Source: Planctomycetota bacterium
Lineage (GTDB): Bacteria; Planctomycetota; PLA2
Assembly (NCBI GenBank): GCA_021776785.1
Contig: JAJFFF010000034.1
Coordinates: forward strand, 1 to 54,965
Length of the DNA stretch: 54,965 nt
Direction: 5' to 3'
Each line of letters begins with the position of its first letter. Position 1 is the first letter of the stretch. Made by a program: the position numbers and the translations under genes. Shown here piece by piece: positions 31,275 through 39,964 of this stretch. The notes under the pieces were generated by a model. The model saw nothing but the letters and a program-made list of their open reading frames with translations, was not told where the DNA came from and made no database searches.

Positions 31275-32399
31275 TTAGCGGTACTTGTTTTCGAGTCTTT
31301 TTATTGCTCTTTTTAGGGAGGCGGATCTTTCGCTGTTGGTTCGTTCGAGCGGTTCTTGGATGGCTGCTTCGACGAACGCTCGGACGGCTTCGAGGCGCGC
31401 CGTGACTCGGGTTCGGATTGCGTTGGCGGCGGTCGTGTCGCGTTGGGCGCGCGCGCGATCGAGTGCGATGCGGTCGTACTCAAACGAGACCGAGTTGATG
31501 GCGGCGTAAGCGGCGACGGTGCGCAAGCTAGGTGTCCACTTGGTTCCATCGTCGAGCCAACGCGCGGCGTCGCGGTAGTTGTCCGCTTCGCCGCCGGGAC
31601 GATTGAAATATTCGCGGAGATAGCGGGCCTTGGCGCGGCGCGTCGTGGCGGCATCGCGCAAAATCTCGTGAGTGACGAGGCCCGCGGTCTCGCGTTGCAG
31701 TGCATGCAAGCCCGAAGTTAAGACGACCGGGTCCGTCTTGTCCGTGCCGCGCGGAGCGAGCGCAACCAGCGACTGCGCGGTATCCCCGGGCGCGTGTCGC
31801 GCGGCGAGCGCAAGCAGGCTCTTTTGAGTCTCCATGGTCGCAGCGGTCGCAGGGGCTGCCGCGGCCGCAAGCGCGGTCTTCGACCAGCCCGGAACGCGGC
31901 GATCGGCAAGCGCAAAGCTAACTTGGTAGATCTCGTCGACCGACGCAAGATGTTCAATCAGAGCCGCGAGCGCGCGCTCCGCCTCCCGTCCGGGGATGGA
32001 CGCGAGCGCGTCGAGGTAGGCCGCGCGCACGCTCGCGTAGGGTTGGGGGCGCCCCTCCCGAAAACGCCAACGCGCGCGCAGTTGTTTGTCGTCGCCGGCG
32101 TTCAGGCGCGCGACCAGTTCCGGAATCGCGCGTGGCCCGGCCGCAAGACAGGCGCTCACAAACGCGCGGAGCGCATCGTCGGCAACGCCCAGTTGGCGCG
32201 CGGATCGCGCCGTGGCCAAGACGTCGGGCAGGTCGATGGCGTGCGCCGGTTCCGCGCCGCCTCGCGCGTCGCGACCCGGCCCGTCGGCGCCACTCCCGCG
32301 GTCCGGGCGCACCGGCGAGTCGTCAGACGCTTGCCACAAAAGCAAGCCGGCGACGCCCAAAAGGGCCGCCGCCGGCAAAATAACTTGAGAGAGTCGCAC
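31275..32399 (-). CDS. Membrane-anchored helical-repeat protein of unknown function
   Basis: 374 aa. One N-terminal hydrophobic helix (VILPAAALLGVAGLLLW, residues 6-22) acts as anchor or signal, followed by a charged Asp/Gly/Arg linker to about residue 50. The remainder (LPDVLATARSARQLGVADDALRAFVSACL, YLDALASIPGREAERALAALIEHL) reads as stacked helices resembling HEAT/TPR solenoids, suggesting protein binding in the periplasm. No catalytic motif. It lies 29 bp downstream of the leucine dehydrogenase gene. Confidence 0.75.
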   Translation of the reverse strand: MRLSQVILPAAALLGVAGLLLWQASDDSPVRPDRGSGADGPGRDARGGAEPAHAIDLPDVLATARSARQLGVADDALRAFVSACLAAGPRAIPELVARLNAGDDKQLRARWRFREGRPQPYASVRAAYLDALASIPGREAERALAALIEHLASVDEIYQVSFALADRRVPGWSKTALAAAAAPATAATMETQKSLLALAARHAPGDTAQSLVALAPRGTDKTDPVVLTSGLHALQRETAGLVTHEILRDAATTRRAKARYLREYFNRPGGEADNYRDAARWLDDGTKWTPSLRTVAAYAAINSVSFEYDRIALDRARAQRDTTAANAIRTRVTARLEAVRAFVEAAIQEPLERTNSERSASLKRAIKRLENKYR

Positions 32400-32428
32400 G
32401 GTGACACCGTGTCGGCGTAGGCAAGCCC

Positions 32429-33496
32429 TTACGCCTTCGCTTTGCGGCCTTCCGCCAACTTGCGCTCGGCGAGCAAGATCGCAGCACGGTTGGTCGCGAT
32501 GTTTTCCTCGTCCGAAGTGTCGAGAATGTCGCGCACCGCGTCGTCGATGTTATTGACCTTGTCGATGGCGCGCGCTTCGTTGTAGCCCGCCGGCTCCAGC
32601 TCAACCGAGACGTTGATGATGCCGCCCGCGTTGATCACAAAGTCGGGTGCGTACACGATGCCACGTTCGCGCAACCGGTCGCCGTGTTCTTCGGTGAGCA
32701 AGACGTTGTTCGCCGCGCCGGCGACAATGTTGCAGTTGAGGCGCGGCACAGTGTCATCGTTGATAATCGCGCCAAGGGCACACGGCGCGAAGACCTCGCA
32801 CTCCACGTCGTAGATCTCTTCCGGCGCGACGATCGAAACGCGTTCGCCTTTGCAGGCGTCAACGACAAGTTGCACTTTCTCCTGCACGATGTCGGTGAGA
32901 ATGAGCTCCGCGCCCTCAGCGTGAAGATGTTCGCAAAGATAGCGCGCAACGTTTCCGCAACCTTGGATCGCGATGCGCACGCCTTTGAGATCGGTGGTGC
33001 CGAGTTTTTTCGCAAGGCATGCCTTGATGCCGAGATGCACACCGATAGCGGTGTACGGCGAAGGATCGCCACTCGAGCCCATGCTGCGCGGCAGCCCAGT
33101 TACGTGCTTGGTCTCCTTGCCGATCAGCACGATGTCTTGCACGGATGTGCCGACATCCTCTGCCGTGGTGTACAGCCCTTTGAGCGAATCGACAAAGCGA
33201 CCCATGGCGCGGAAGAGCGCCTCGGACTTGTCCGTCTTGGAGTTGCCGATAATGATCGACTTCCCGCCGCCGAGTCCAGTGCCCGCGACCGCGGATTTGT
33301 AGGTCATGCCCTGAGACAGGCGGTTGACGTCAGTCAGCGCCTCTTGATCCGAGAGATACGGCCACATGCGAAGACCGCCCAGGGCGGGGCCGAGCGTCGT
33401 GTCGTGAACCGAAATAATCGCCTTCAGGCCACTCTCCGGGTCATCGCAACGGACGACCTTTTCGTAGCCTTCGAATGAGATTTCTGTGATTTTCAT
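32429..33496 (-). CDS. Leucine (Glu/Leu/Phe/Val) dehydrogenase
   Basis: 355 aa, the usual length for leucine dehydrogenase. NAD-linked reversible oxidative deamination of branched-chain amino acids in the cytosol. Motifs: LGGLRMWPY, the catalytic-lysine segment MTYKSAVAGTGLGGGKSIIIG, TAEDVGTSVQDI, Rossmann IQGCGNVARYL, VFAPCALGAIIND, AGAANNVL, and DFVINAGGIINVS. The C-terminal helix is Lys/Ala rich. The 275-bp upstream gap presumably carries its promoter. Confidence 0.92.
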   Translation of the reverse strand: MKITEISFEGYEKVVRCDDPESGLKAIISVHDTTLGPALGGLRMWPYLSDQEALTDVNRLSQGMTYKSAVAGTGLGGGKSIIIGNSKTDKSEALFRAMGRFVDSLKGLYTTAEDVGTSVQDIVLIGKETKHVTGLPRSMGSSGDPSPYTAIGVHLGIKACLAKKLGTTDLKGVRIAIQGCGNVARYLCEHLHAEGAELILTDIVQEKVQLVVDACKGERVSIVAPEEIYDVECEVFAPCALGAIINDDTVPRLNCNIVAGAANNVLLTEEHGDRLRERGIVYAPDFVINAGGIINVSVELEPAGYNEARAIDKVNNIDDAVRDILDTSDEENIATNRAAILLAERKLAEGRKAKA

Positions 33497-33771
33497 CGCT
33501 ACTCCCAGCGAGCACGCGTTCGCGCTCGCTCATCGGACAAAAGTCCAACCTGGGCTCGGCTCGCGAACCCCGCGCGCGCTTTCACGCTTGCGGAGGCGCT
33601 GTCCCAATGCCCTTTGTGGCCCCGTACGTCGGCCCCCGTCGCATCCGCGCGAAGGCGCGTGCGGGGCCCGCCCTGGGACTCCCAGCACGGTCAGAGTTTA
33701 GCAGCCCGGCAAAAAAACTCCCCGCGGGAACCGGTTGCGGACGAGCGGGAACTGAAACCGCCGAAAAGGGC
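33497..33771. other. Upstream region of the leucine dehydrogenase gene
   Basis: 275 bp between two minus-strand genes. It contains an inverted repeat close to the start codon (AGCGAG/CTCGCT ends, 33508-33531) and several CG-rich palindromic stretches (around 33650-33675). No credible ORF. A promoter is expected here but I cannot place it. Confidence 0.45.
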
Positions 33772-35031
33772 TTATCTCGCCGCGAGACGTACGAGCGGGT
33801 CGCGGTACGGGTCGCCGTACACGCCGGCGCTCAAAATGTCGCGCGAGGGTTGGTAAGTCACGTCGGGCGCGACCCCTACGCCTTCGACGCGGGTGCCGTC
33901 GCGTCGCAAGAATTCGGTCGTGCCCGCGTAGTGGAACAGCACGCCGCCGGGCAGCATGACGGACTGTCGCGAGCGCGTTGAGCCGGCCGTCGGGCGCCCC
34001 AGCAACTCGGCGCGGCCCAGGTCGCGCAGCGCTGCTGCGAGCAACTCCGCCGCGCTTCCCGTTCGCTCGTCGATAAGTATGCGAAGGCGGCCGGCGTATG
34101 TGAGGGCGGAAAGGCGCGCGACGACTTTCTCCTCTTGCGTGCCTTCGCGCATCGTGAGGAGCGGCACCGCCTCGTCGAGGAAAAGCCCTGCGACTCTTTG
34201 GAGCGTGCGGATGCGGCCGCCGGGATTGCCCCGCAGATCGAGCACCATCGTGGGGATGTCTCTTGCGGCGCGCACGATTTTCTCGAACTGTTCGCGGCGG
34301 TCCGGATGAAAGTCGGGGAACGCGACGTACACGCAGCTGGGGGAGATCCGTCGGGCGCGCACGCGCTCGGGCAAAAAACCAAATCGAACTCGTTCGACGC
34401 CCGCGTCCTCGAGCAAGAACCGCAGCGGGTAGCAGAGTCGGTCGGCTCCGTCGGTTCCTCGCACCCGCACGCGCGCCGGCTGATCGGTTCGGCCGGCGAG
34501 GACGGTTGCGACGGCGCGTGCGCGTTGGCCGTGCGGCGTCGAGCCCGGCGTCACGGAGACGCGTTGATCCAGTGCGACGCTCGCTTTCACGCCGTCGATT
34601 TCGAGGAGCAGGTCGCCGGTCTTTAGGCCACCACCCTCGATCCCGGGCGCGACGCCCGCGATTACGAACTGTCGATCGACCTCCAAGATCGCCACTGGCG
34701 GAATCGTTTCCGAAAACGGTACGCTGGCCGAACCCACGAGGCCCGTGTGACCTTCGCCCAACGTCGCAAGCTCGTTGGCGATGGCACTATAGAACGCTCC
34801 GGGCTCCTCGGTCGCCGCCGCGATTTCGTGGAGGCGCTCGGCGAACGCCAATCGCGAGTCCGGAGAGTCGAAGTAGTGCTCTTGGCGATCGAGCGTCGCC
34901 ACCATCTGATTCGTCAGTTCAACCCGGACGTCGGTGCGTTTCAGCGCCACGACGCTTACGGTCCGGCAGCCGCTCAGTGCCACCCACGCGACGACGGCGC
35001 AACTCAAGAAAATCGGACGAATCCCGCGCAA
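33772..35031 (-). CDS. S41-family (Ctp/tricorn-like) peptidase lipoprotein
   Basis: 419 aa. Signal with lipobox LSGC (Cys22). The N-terminal helical region (residues 30-95) is followed by a PDZ-like segment (GIEGGGLKTGDLLLEIDGVKAS) and the S41 core from about 235: VYVAFPDFHPDRREQF, VLDLRGNPGG, and ERTGSAAELLAAALRDL with nucleophile Ser326. The Lys of the CtpA GKG motif is absent (GRPTAGSTRS), as in the S41B-like branch. Cleaves exported proteins, probably near the C-terminus; substrate unknown. Confidence 0.88.
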   Translation of the reverse strand: MRGIRPIFLSCAVVAWVALSGCRTVSVVALKRTDVRVELTNQMVATLDRQEHYFDSPDSRLAFAERLHEIAAATEEPGAFYSAIANELATLGEGHTGLVGSASVPFSETIPPVAILEVDRQFVIAGVAPGIEGGGLKTGDLLLEIDGVKASVALDQRVSVTPGSTPHGQRARAVATVLAGRTDQPARVRVRGTDGADRLCYPLRFLLEDAGVERVRFGFLPERVRARRISPSCVYVAFPDFHPDRREQFEKIVRAARDIPTMVLDLRGNPGGRIRTLQRVAGLFLDEAVPLLTMREGTQEEKVVARLSALTYAGRLRILIDERTGSAAELLAAALRDLGRAELLGRPTAGSTRSRQSVMLPGGVLFHYAGTTEFLRRDGTRVEGVGVAPDVTYQPSRDILSAGVYGDPYRDPLVRLAAR

Positions 35032-35082
35032 GATGGCCTGAGCCTAACTCAGATGACGGCATCGTGAGAAATCCGGTCCAGA

Positions 35083-36045
35083 ATGTCGGGCATGAGCAGC
35101 GGCCACTGGCACGCCTCTACGGAGGACCTTCGCGCAGAGTTTCGGGACCACCTTGATCTCGAGCACATCAAGACGCTCCACGAGACTTCTGGATGGCGTC
35201 ACGCCGCGATCGCCGTGCGGCAGTTCGCCCTCGCCGCGATCTGCGCTTACCTCGTCATTCGCTTTCCATCGACTCTTTGGATTTGGTTGCCGGCGGCGGT
35301 GCTGCTTGGATTTGTCGTGTTCTCGTTCACCGTGCTCTTGCACGAGGTGGTTCATCGCGCGGTCTTTTGTGATCGCGCGCGCTCCGTTCGCGCCCTCGCT
35401 TGGCTCTACGCCGTCCCGAGCGGTCTCGCCCCGTCCCAATTCACCCGTTGGCATCTCGATCATCACGCCGAGCTCGGGACCGACGACCTTGACCCGAAGC
35501 GTCATCACCTCACGCCGAAGATCGTGCGCCGGTGGTTCAAACTGCTGTACATGACGCCGGCGCTCTTTCCGATCTATTTTCGTGCGGCCGCGCGTGAAGC
35601 CGCCACATACGAGCCCGAGTTTCGCGCCCGACTGCGGGGCGAGCGAGTCGGCGTCATCGCGTTCCATCTCAGCCTCATGGCGGCCATCGCCTGGTTTGGC
35701 GGCGCCGCTCTCCTCGTCAAGCTCTACATCGTGCCGATCTTTTGCGTGTTTCCGATCGCGTTCACGATCAACCGCCTCGGGCAGCACTACGACATCGTTC
35801 CTGAAGACCCTGCCGCCTGGGGCACGATCATTCGCACCAACCCTGTTTGGAATTTCTTGTTTCTTTGGTCGAACTACCACATGGAGCATCACTACTTTCC
35901 ACGCGTGCCGTTCTACAACCTCCCCGCGCTGCACAAAGCGCTCGACCCGATCTTCAAACGCCACCCGATGCGCGTCCGCACCTACGGCGGTCTCCTATGG
36001 GACTGGCTAGCAAAGAACAAAACCCCCCACCTAAACTGGCACTAA
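35083..36045 (+). CDS. Fatty acid desaturase
   Basis: 320 aa membrane di-iron enzyme. Three histidine boxes are visible: HEVVHR (His87, His91), HLDHH (His124, 127, 128) and HMEHH (His266, 269, 270). Hydrophobic pairs flank them (residues 45-85 and 195-235). It introduces a double bond into acyl chains (or hydroxylates lipids) using O2 and reduced ferredoxin, at the inner membrane. Exact lipid substrate not determinable. It is divergent from the S41 peptidase and followed 14 bp later by copy 2 of the 253-bp element. Confidence 0.92.
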   Translation: MSGMSSGHWHASTEDLRAEFRDHLDLEHIKTLHETSGWRHAAIAVRQFALAAICAYLVIRFPSTLWIWLPAAVLLGFVVFSFTVLLHEVVHRAVFCDRARSVRALAWLYAVPSGLAPSQFTRWHLDHHAELGTDDLDPKRHHLTPKIVRRWFKLLYMTPALFPIYFRAAAREAATYEPEFRARLRGERVGVIAFHLSLMAAIAWFGGAALLVKLYIVPIFCVFPIAFTINRLGQHYDIVPEDPAAWGTIIRTNPVWNFLFLWSNYHMEHHYFPRVPFYNLPALHKALDPIFKRHPMRVRTYGGLLWDWLAKNKTPHLNWH

Positions 36046-36058
36046 AATCCCAGCCAAT

Positions 36059-36311
36059 GCGGTACCGGGTTGGATTTTTTTCGACATAAAACACGATCAA
36101 TACGGTGGTTATGACGGCTAAGTGCGGCATTTGTGCCGCATGCTGAGTCAGCTCGAAAATCGGAATGTGCCGCCAACGGGCTCGAATCGCCAAAAAAAAC
36201 GACAGGACACTGTCGACCCGGCGTCAGAGTGCGGCGCCAATGCCGCACTCTGCGATCGTAAGTGGTTGCCCAAAAGACACTTACGGCAGAAAAAATCCAA
36301 CCCGGTACCGC
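36059..36311 (+). repeat. 253-bp nested-palindrome element, copy 2
   Basis: Terminal inverted repeats GCGGTACCGGGTTGGATTTTTT / complement, with flanks CCAAT...ATTGG extending the match outwards. Inner arms at about 36120-36142 and 36226-36251; central palindrome CGACAGGACACTGTCG at 36200-36215 (offset 141). It lies between the convergent genes ending at 36045 and 36319. Confidence 0.92.
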
Positions 36312-36318
36312 ATTGGGG

Positions 36319-37428
36319 TTATTGGGGAGTGGTTGGGATTTTTTTTGTTCTTTGGTTTGTTTGACAGGCTCCTGCTGCTGCTAGTAGGTACACGAAGGCG
36401 TGGTAGGGGGCGCGGTAGCGTGGGATTGCCAGGAACGTGAGGCCTACGACGAAGAGCAGAATGAGGAACGGTGCGGCGGCGCGCCACGTGGCGGTCGGGA
36501 TGCGGCGTGTGGCCAGGGCGAACCACGCGAGAATCGTGGCGAGGGCGAACGTGATGGATGTTCCTTTGCGTTGCCACGGCGTCGCGAGCAGCGTTGCTTT
36601 GCGTACCGCGGTGAGCGCGAGGGACGTCGGATGTTGGCGTAGTGCGTCGAAGGCGCGTTTCCGGTGCGCGCGATCGGGCTGCACTTCGCCCAAGCGCGCG
36701 AGCTCAGCCGCGGCCTCAAACTTGATCCCGCGTCCCTGCCCGCGCTTGCGAAATGGCAGCGTGGGCTCGACGTCGTTCCAGGCCGAGTGCAACGTGATGC
36801 CGCCCATCGTCGTCAGCGGTACAAAAGCGCCGAGCCGCGCCGTGTTGCGCCATGCCCACGGCGCGAGCGCGAGCACCAAGACGGCAAGCGTGATCGCGGG
36901 CCGTCGCCACGTTCGCCCGCACAACGCGAGAAGGAAGGGCAGCAAAACGACTTCGGGACGCGTGAGTGCCGCGGCCGCAAGGAGGACCGACGCCAGCATT
37001 GTGCGCGCGCGCATCCAGGCGTTCGCGCAGCCCAGCAGCAAGACCGTGAACAGCGGCTCTGTAAGCGCCGTGCCGCCCAAGCGCGCCTGTTCCAAATCGA
37101 GAGCCATCAATCCCGCGACGAACAGCGCCCCACGAACGGTGAGGCAACACCGCGCAAGCAGCCATGCCAACCCGATGGCGAGGGTGGAGAGGGCGGCCGC
37201 GAGGACGCGCGGCGACGGCGCCCAAGCTGCCACGACCGGCCAAAGCGGCATGGCCTGGGCGGTCGGATGGCCGCGGAGCGAAAACCCCGCCCCGTCGCGC
37301 AACGACTGAGCGATGGCCAGATAGCGATGCGTCTCGTCACGTTTGGGCTCGCGTTCCTCAAGCGCAAAGTAGAGACGCAAACCCGCACCGACCAGGATAA
37401 GCGCGAGCAGCGCCCACCGTGCGGTCAT
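36319..37428 (-). CDS. Membrane glycosyltransferase of the PMT/ArnT (GT39/GT83) type
   Basis: 369 aa with about nine membrane segments. The first periplasmic loop after helix 1 has the acidic signature EREPKRDETHRYLAIAQSLRDGAGFS, matching the D-E/xxY pattern of lipid-linked sugar transferases. Short for the family (usually above 450), with a C-terminal soluble part missing. Likely transfers a sugar from a polyprenyl carrier to an envelope acceptor. Overlaps the upstream small lipoprotein by ATGA. Function in detail unknown. Confidence 0.78.
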   Translation of the reverse strand: MTARWALLALILVGAGLRLYFALEEREPKRDETHRYLAIAQSLRDGAGFSLRGHPTAQAMPLWPVVAAWAPSPRVLAAALSTLAIGLAWLLARCCLTVRGALFVAGLMALDLEQARLGGTALTEPLFTVLLLGCANAWMRARTMLASVLLAAAALTRPEVVLLPFLLALCGRTWRRPAITLAVLVLALAPWAWRNTARLGAFVPLTTMGGITLHSAWNDVEPTLPFRKRGQGRGIKFEAAAELARLGEVQPDRAHRKRAFDALRQHPTSLALTAVRKATLLATPWQRKGTSITFALATILAWFALATRRIPTATWRAAAPFLILLFVVGLTFLAIPRYRAPYHAFVYLLAAAGACQTNQRTKKIPTTPQ

Positions 37429-37751
37429 CAGCCGGCCGCTCGTTCGCCCGTCAGGACACGCTGCAACTGCGCAAGGTCCACGTCCGGATCGACGCGCACA
37501 ATGCGTAGGGCGATCTCGTCCGCGAGCCGCGACAACCGCTCGTGCTCCGCGGCAACCGCCGGGTCATCCGCCGCGAGCACGTGACGCTCGGAGAGCACGA
37601 GGTCAAGCTGCCGGTAGAGCGCGCGCGTCACGTCGGCCCGTCGCGCGGGCAGTCCCTCTTCGTCCAACGATGGCGGCGCCGCGCAGCCGGTCAACGCAAG
37701 AAGCGTCGCTAGCCGAACAACGAGCGAAGCGCGAACGCTCCGACTAACCAT
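37428..37751 (-). CDS. Small lipoprotein of unknown function
   Basis: 107 aa from ATG 37751. Signal with lipobox LTGC (Cys22). The rest is a charged amphipathic helix pair (DVTRALYRQLDLVLSERH, AAEHERLSRLADEIALRIVRVD). It overlaps its upstream neighbour by 8 bp and its downstream neighbour by ATGA, so it belongs to the four-gene minus-strand operon 38339-36319. Confidence 0.72.
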   Translation of the reverse strand: MVSRSVRASLVVRLATLLALTGCAAPPSLDEEGLPARRADVTRALYRQLDLVLSERHVLAADDPAVAAEHERLSRLADEIALRIVRVDPDVDLAQLQRVLTGERAAG

Positions 37752-38178
37752 TCCCCGGAGCGCGATAGTCAATGCGCAGGTCGATCTTGCCGGCGACTTC
37801 CGTAAGGATTTTTTGCAGCGCGGCGCGATCCACGTCGTCGCTCGCATTGGTCAACGAAACGGGCGTGCGCTTGGAACCGGGCGCGCCGCCAAACTCAGCG
37901 ACGAGATCTTTCACGGAATCAAACACACGATCGCCGCCGGGCACGCCGAACTTCCCGTCCGCGCGCAACTCAACGAGCACCGGATCGGGATCGGGCACCG
38001 CTTCCGGTTCTGGAACCGGCGTCGGTTTGAGTTCGGGCGGCACCGCGTCCTCGTCGAGATCGGGAAGCGTGTACTCGGGCGCGTCGGGTTTCTCCGGCTC
38101 CCGCTCCGGGTTGGCGAGAACGATGGCGATCAACGACAAGACGGTGCCAAGCACCGGAATCCAAAGCAGACGAATCAC
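37744..38178 (-). CDS. ExbD/TolR-like membrane-anchored protein
   Basis: 144 aa, GTG 38178 overlapping the preceding stop as GTGA. One N-terminal membrane helix (LLWIPVLGTVLSLIAIVLA), a Pro/Glu/Asp-rich spacer (residues 24-68), then about 75 residues whose pattern (VLVELRADGKFGV ... RTPVSLTNASDDVDRAALQKILTEV ... IDLRIDYRA) fits the ExbD/TolR periplasmic domain. The usual membrane Asp of ExbD is not evident and no ExbB partner is nearby, so motor function is doubtful. Confidence 0.6.
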   Translation of the reverse strand: MIRLLWIPVLGTVLSLIAIVLANPEREPEKPDAPEYTLPDLDEDAVPPELKPTPVPEPEAVPDPDPVLVELRADGKFGVPGGDRVFDSVKDLVAEFGGAPGSKRTPVSLTNASDDVDRAALQKILTEVAGKIDLRIDYRAPGNG

Positions 38179-38339
38179 GACTTTGACTTCTCCTCGCGAG
38201 CCTCTGTGTTACGGCGCATCGCTTCTTCCCAAAGTTCCGGATGTTTGCGACGAAGCTGGTAGTACCCGATCACCCAGCCGGTGGCGAAGGTGAGCGGAAT
38301 AATCCAGGCGTGCAACTCCCAATTGAACCCAAATAGCAT
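38175..38339 (-). CDS. 54-residue membrane microprotein
   Basis: ATG 38339 to TGA 38175; the product starts MLFGFNWELHAWIIP, has one hydrophobic helix (HAWIIPLTFATGWVIGYY) and a basic/acidic cytoplasmic tail (RRKHPELWEEAMRRNTEAR). Its stop overlaps the next gene start as GTGA, strong support for a real gene despite its length. First gene of the operon leading to the ExbD-like protein, lipoprotein and glycosyltransferase. Function unknown. Confidence 0.7.
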   Translation of the reverse strand: MLFGFNWELHAWIIPLTFATGWVIGYYQLRRKHPELWEEAMRRNTEAREEKSKS

Positions 38340-38380
38340 GACGCGCGGATTCTAACCCGCGTGCTCGCGCTGGGCGCGAG

Positions 38381-39778
38381 TTAAGGCTGGGGGATCGGGA
38401 AATGTTGGTCCCGGCACGGGATGCAGATGCCGTGCGTGACCGAGAATCCGGAGTCGGCGGGGCTGAAGTGCTCAAGCGGGAGCCATGTGTGGTCGCGCAT
38501 GGCGACGCGGTTGCACCACGCGCAAACTTTGACGAGGTCGTCGCTCACGATGAGGTCGAACGCAGGGTCGTTGGGCGTGAAATGGACCGCGACGCGCGCA
38601 GCGATCTCGCGCTGCCGGTCGGCAAGGCGCTGGCGGTATTGGCCAAGGGCGATCCAGTCATCGGGCGTTGCTTGCGCGAGCTCGGGGAGCTCGTCGATGG
38701 CGCGATGGGCTTGCACGATGCGGCGCAGGCTGGCGGTGGCGGCCAAGTCGAACGCGGCGCGGGCCTCGTCCGGCGCAACAATGTCGTCTGCGAGTTGGCG
38801 CGCGAGCGCGGCGGCCCCCATCGCGCGCGTCGCGTCCGAGTTGCTGCTCTGCCGGATCAACGCCAGGTGCTGCTGGGCGTAGTCCAGAGCCACTTCGCGA
38901 TCCTTACAATCCTCGAGCGCATAACGGACGCGCAGCTCCAGTCGCTGAAGTTGCCAGCCGATTTTCCAGTCGTCCGCGAGTGCAAAGTACTGAGGAATAG
39001 CATCCAAAAGTTCCAGCAACTCGGCACGCCGTTCGTGTTCAAGCTCGAACCGGACGCGGATGCGGCAGATGTGCGCCTCGCCGATAATAGACGGCGCGGG
39101 CGAGCACTGCGGCAAGATTGCAATGCGGCGGTTCACGGCGCTCAAGGCGCGCTCCCACTGCTTTGTTTCGATAAAGATCTGGCTCCACACACTGAGCGCT
39201 TCGGTCTCTAAGACCGCGCGTTGCTGCGCGTCCGTCATCGCCGCGAGTCGTTCCTCGCTTTCGGCGGCGATTGTGCGTGCGCGTTGATGGTCGCCGATCG
39301 TTGCCAGCGTAGCGCCGCGCCGTATTGCGGCGAACGCAGCGAAGTACGCTAGACCGTGTTTCTCCGCAGCGCGTGCGCCCATTCCGGTGAGGACTAACGA
39401 TTCGAAGTAGTGGGATCGCTCGGATAGCGCGGCGGCGAGATTCAGGCACGCCCGGACCCACAGCGGCGAGTCGTCTTGCAGCTCGCGCAACACCGTGCGC
39501 CAACATTGTTCGGCCTCGTCGCAGCGTCCTTCGTACCACGCCTGCGCGCCGATCGAATGCGTCGCGAACTGCCGCGCGGGGCCCGTCGCCGACGCCGCTA
39601 CACGTTCGAGTAGCGGCGCAAGAACGGGCAGCGCGTTCGGTGCGACGTTTTGCGAAATCCAACCCAAGCGATCTTCGTCTTCGCCGTCGATCGATTCCTG
39701 GTGGGCCGCGTACAACGCGATCGCACGCGCCGGGTCCTGGCTGCGCAGTCGATCGGCTTCGCGGAGGAGCGTACTCAC
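38381..39778 (-). CDS. TPR protein with C-terminal CxxC...CxxC zinc-ribbon-like module
   Basis: 465 aa from GTG 39778 (VSTLLREADRLRSQ); a TTG further upstream is possible. Residues 1-380 are TPR-like helices (ARAIALYAAHQES, EAEQCWRTVLRELQ, KQWERALSAVNRRIAI, REVALDYAQQHLALIR). Residues about 410-465 hold VCAWCNRVAMRD ... WLPLEHF ... THGICIPCRDQHF, two CxxC pairs about 30 residues apart, like the C-terminal metal-binding tail of some response-regulator and GAF/PAS proteins. No signal peptide: cytosolic scaffold or regulator (inference). Confidence 0.75.
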   Translation of the reverse strand: MSTLLREADRLRSQDPARAIALYAAHQESIDGEDEDRLGWISQNVAPNALPVLAPLLERVAASATGPARQFATHSIGAQAWYEGRCDEAEQCWRTVLRELQDDSPLWVRACLNLAAALSERSHYFESLVLTGMGARAAEKHGLAYFAAFAAIRRGATLATIGDHQRARTIAAESEERLAAMTDAQQRAVLETEALSVWSQIFIETKQWERALSAVNRRIAILPQCSPAPSIIGEAHICRIRVRFELEHERRAELLELLDAIPQYFALADDWKIGWQLQRLELRVRYALEDCKDREVALDYAQQHLALIRQSSNSDATRAMGAAALARQLADDIVAPDEARAAFDLAATASLRRIVQAHRAIDELPELAQATPDDWIALGQYRQRLADRQREIAARVAVHFTPNDPAFDLIVSDDLVKVCAWCNRVAMRDHTWLPLEHFSPADSGFSVTHGICIPCRDQHFPIPQP

Positions 39779-39964
39779 GGACGCTTTATCGGACGCCGCG
39801 TGCGTGGACCGTAGCCGCCACAACAACTATTCCTGGAACGGCTTACGTGCGAAGTCGTCGGCGCGCGTTCAGAGCGTTCGTTCCGCCCCCGCGGGCATTC
39901 TCTTGAATTTCCTTTACTCCTCTCGAATCTCGGTAGACTCGGGATGCGAGGGTACGGGAGGCAG
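39779..39964. other. Divergent intergenic region
   Basis: 186 bp between the TPR/CxxC gene and the HEAT gene. GGGAGG at 39957-39962 serves as RBS for ATG 39965. Nothing else recognisable; promoters in both directions are expected. Confidence 0.45.

Noticed and set aside
37744..38178. Complete Tol/Exb energy-transducing system
   Set aside because: Only ExbD-like proteins are visible (here and weakly at 1128); no ExbB/TolQ or TonB gene is in the window.
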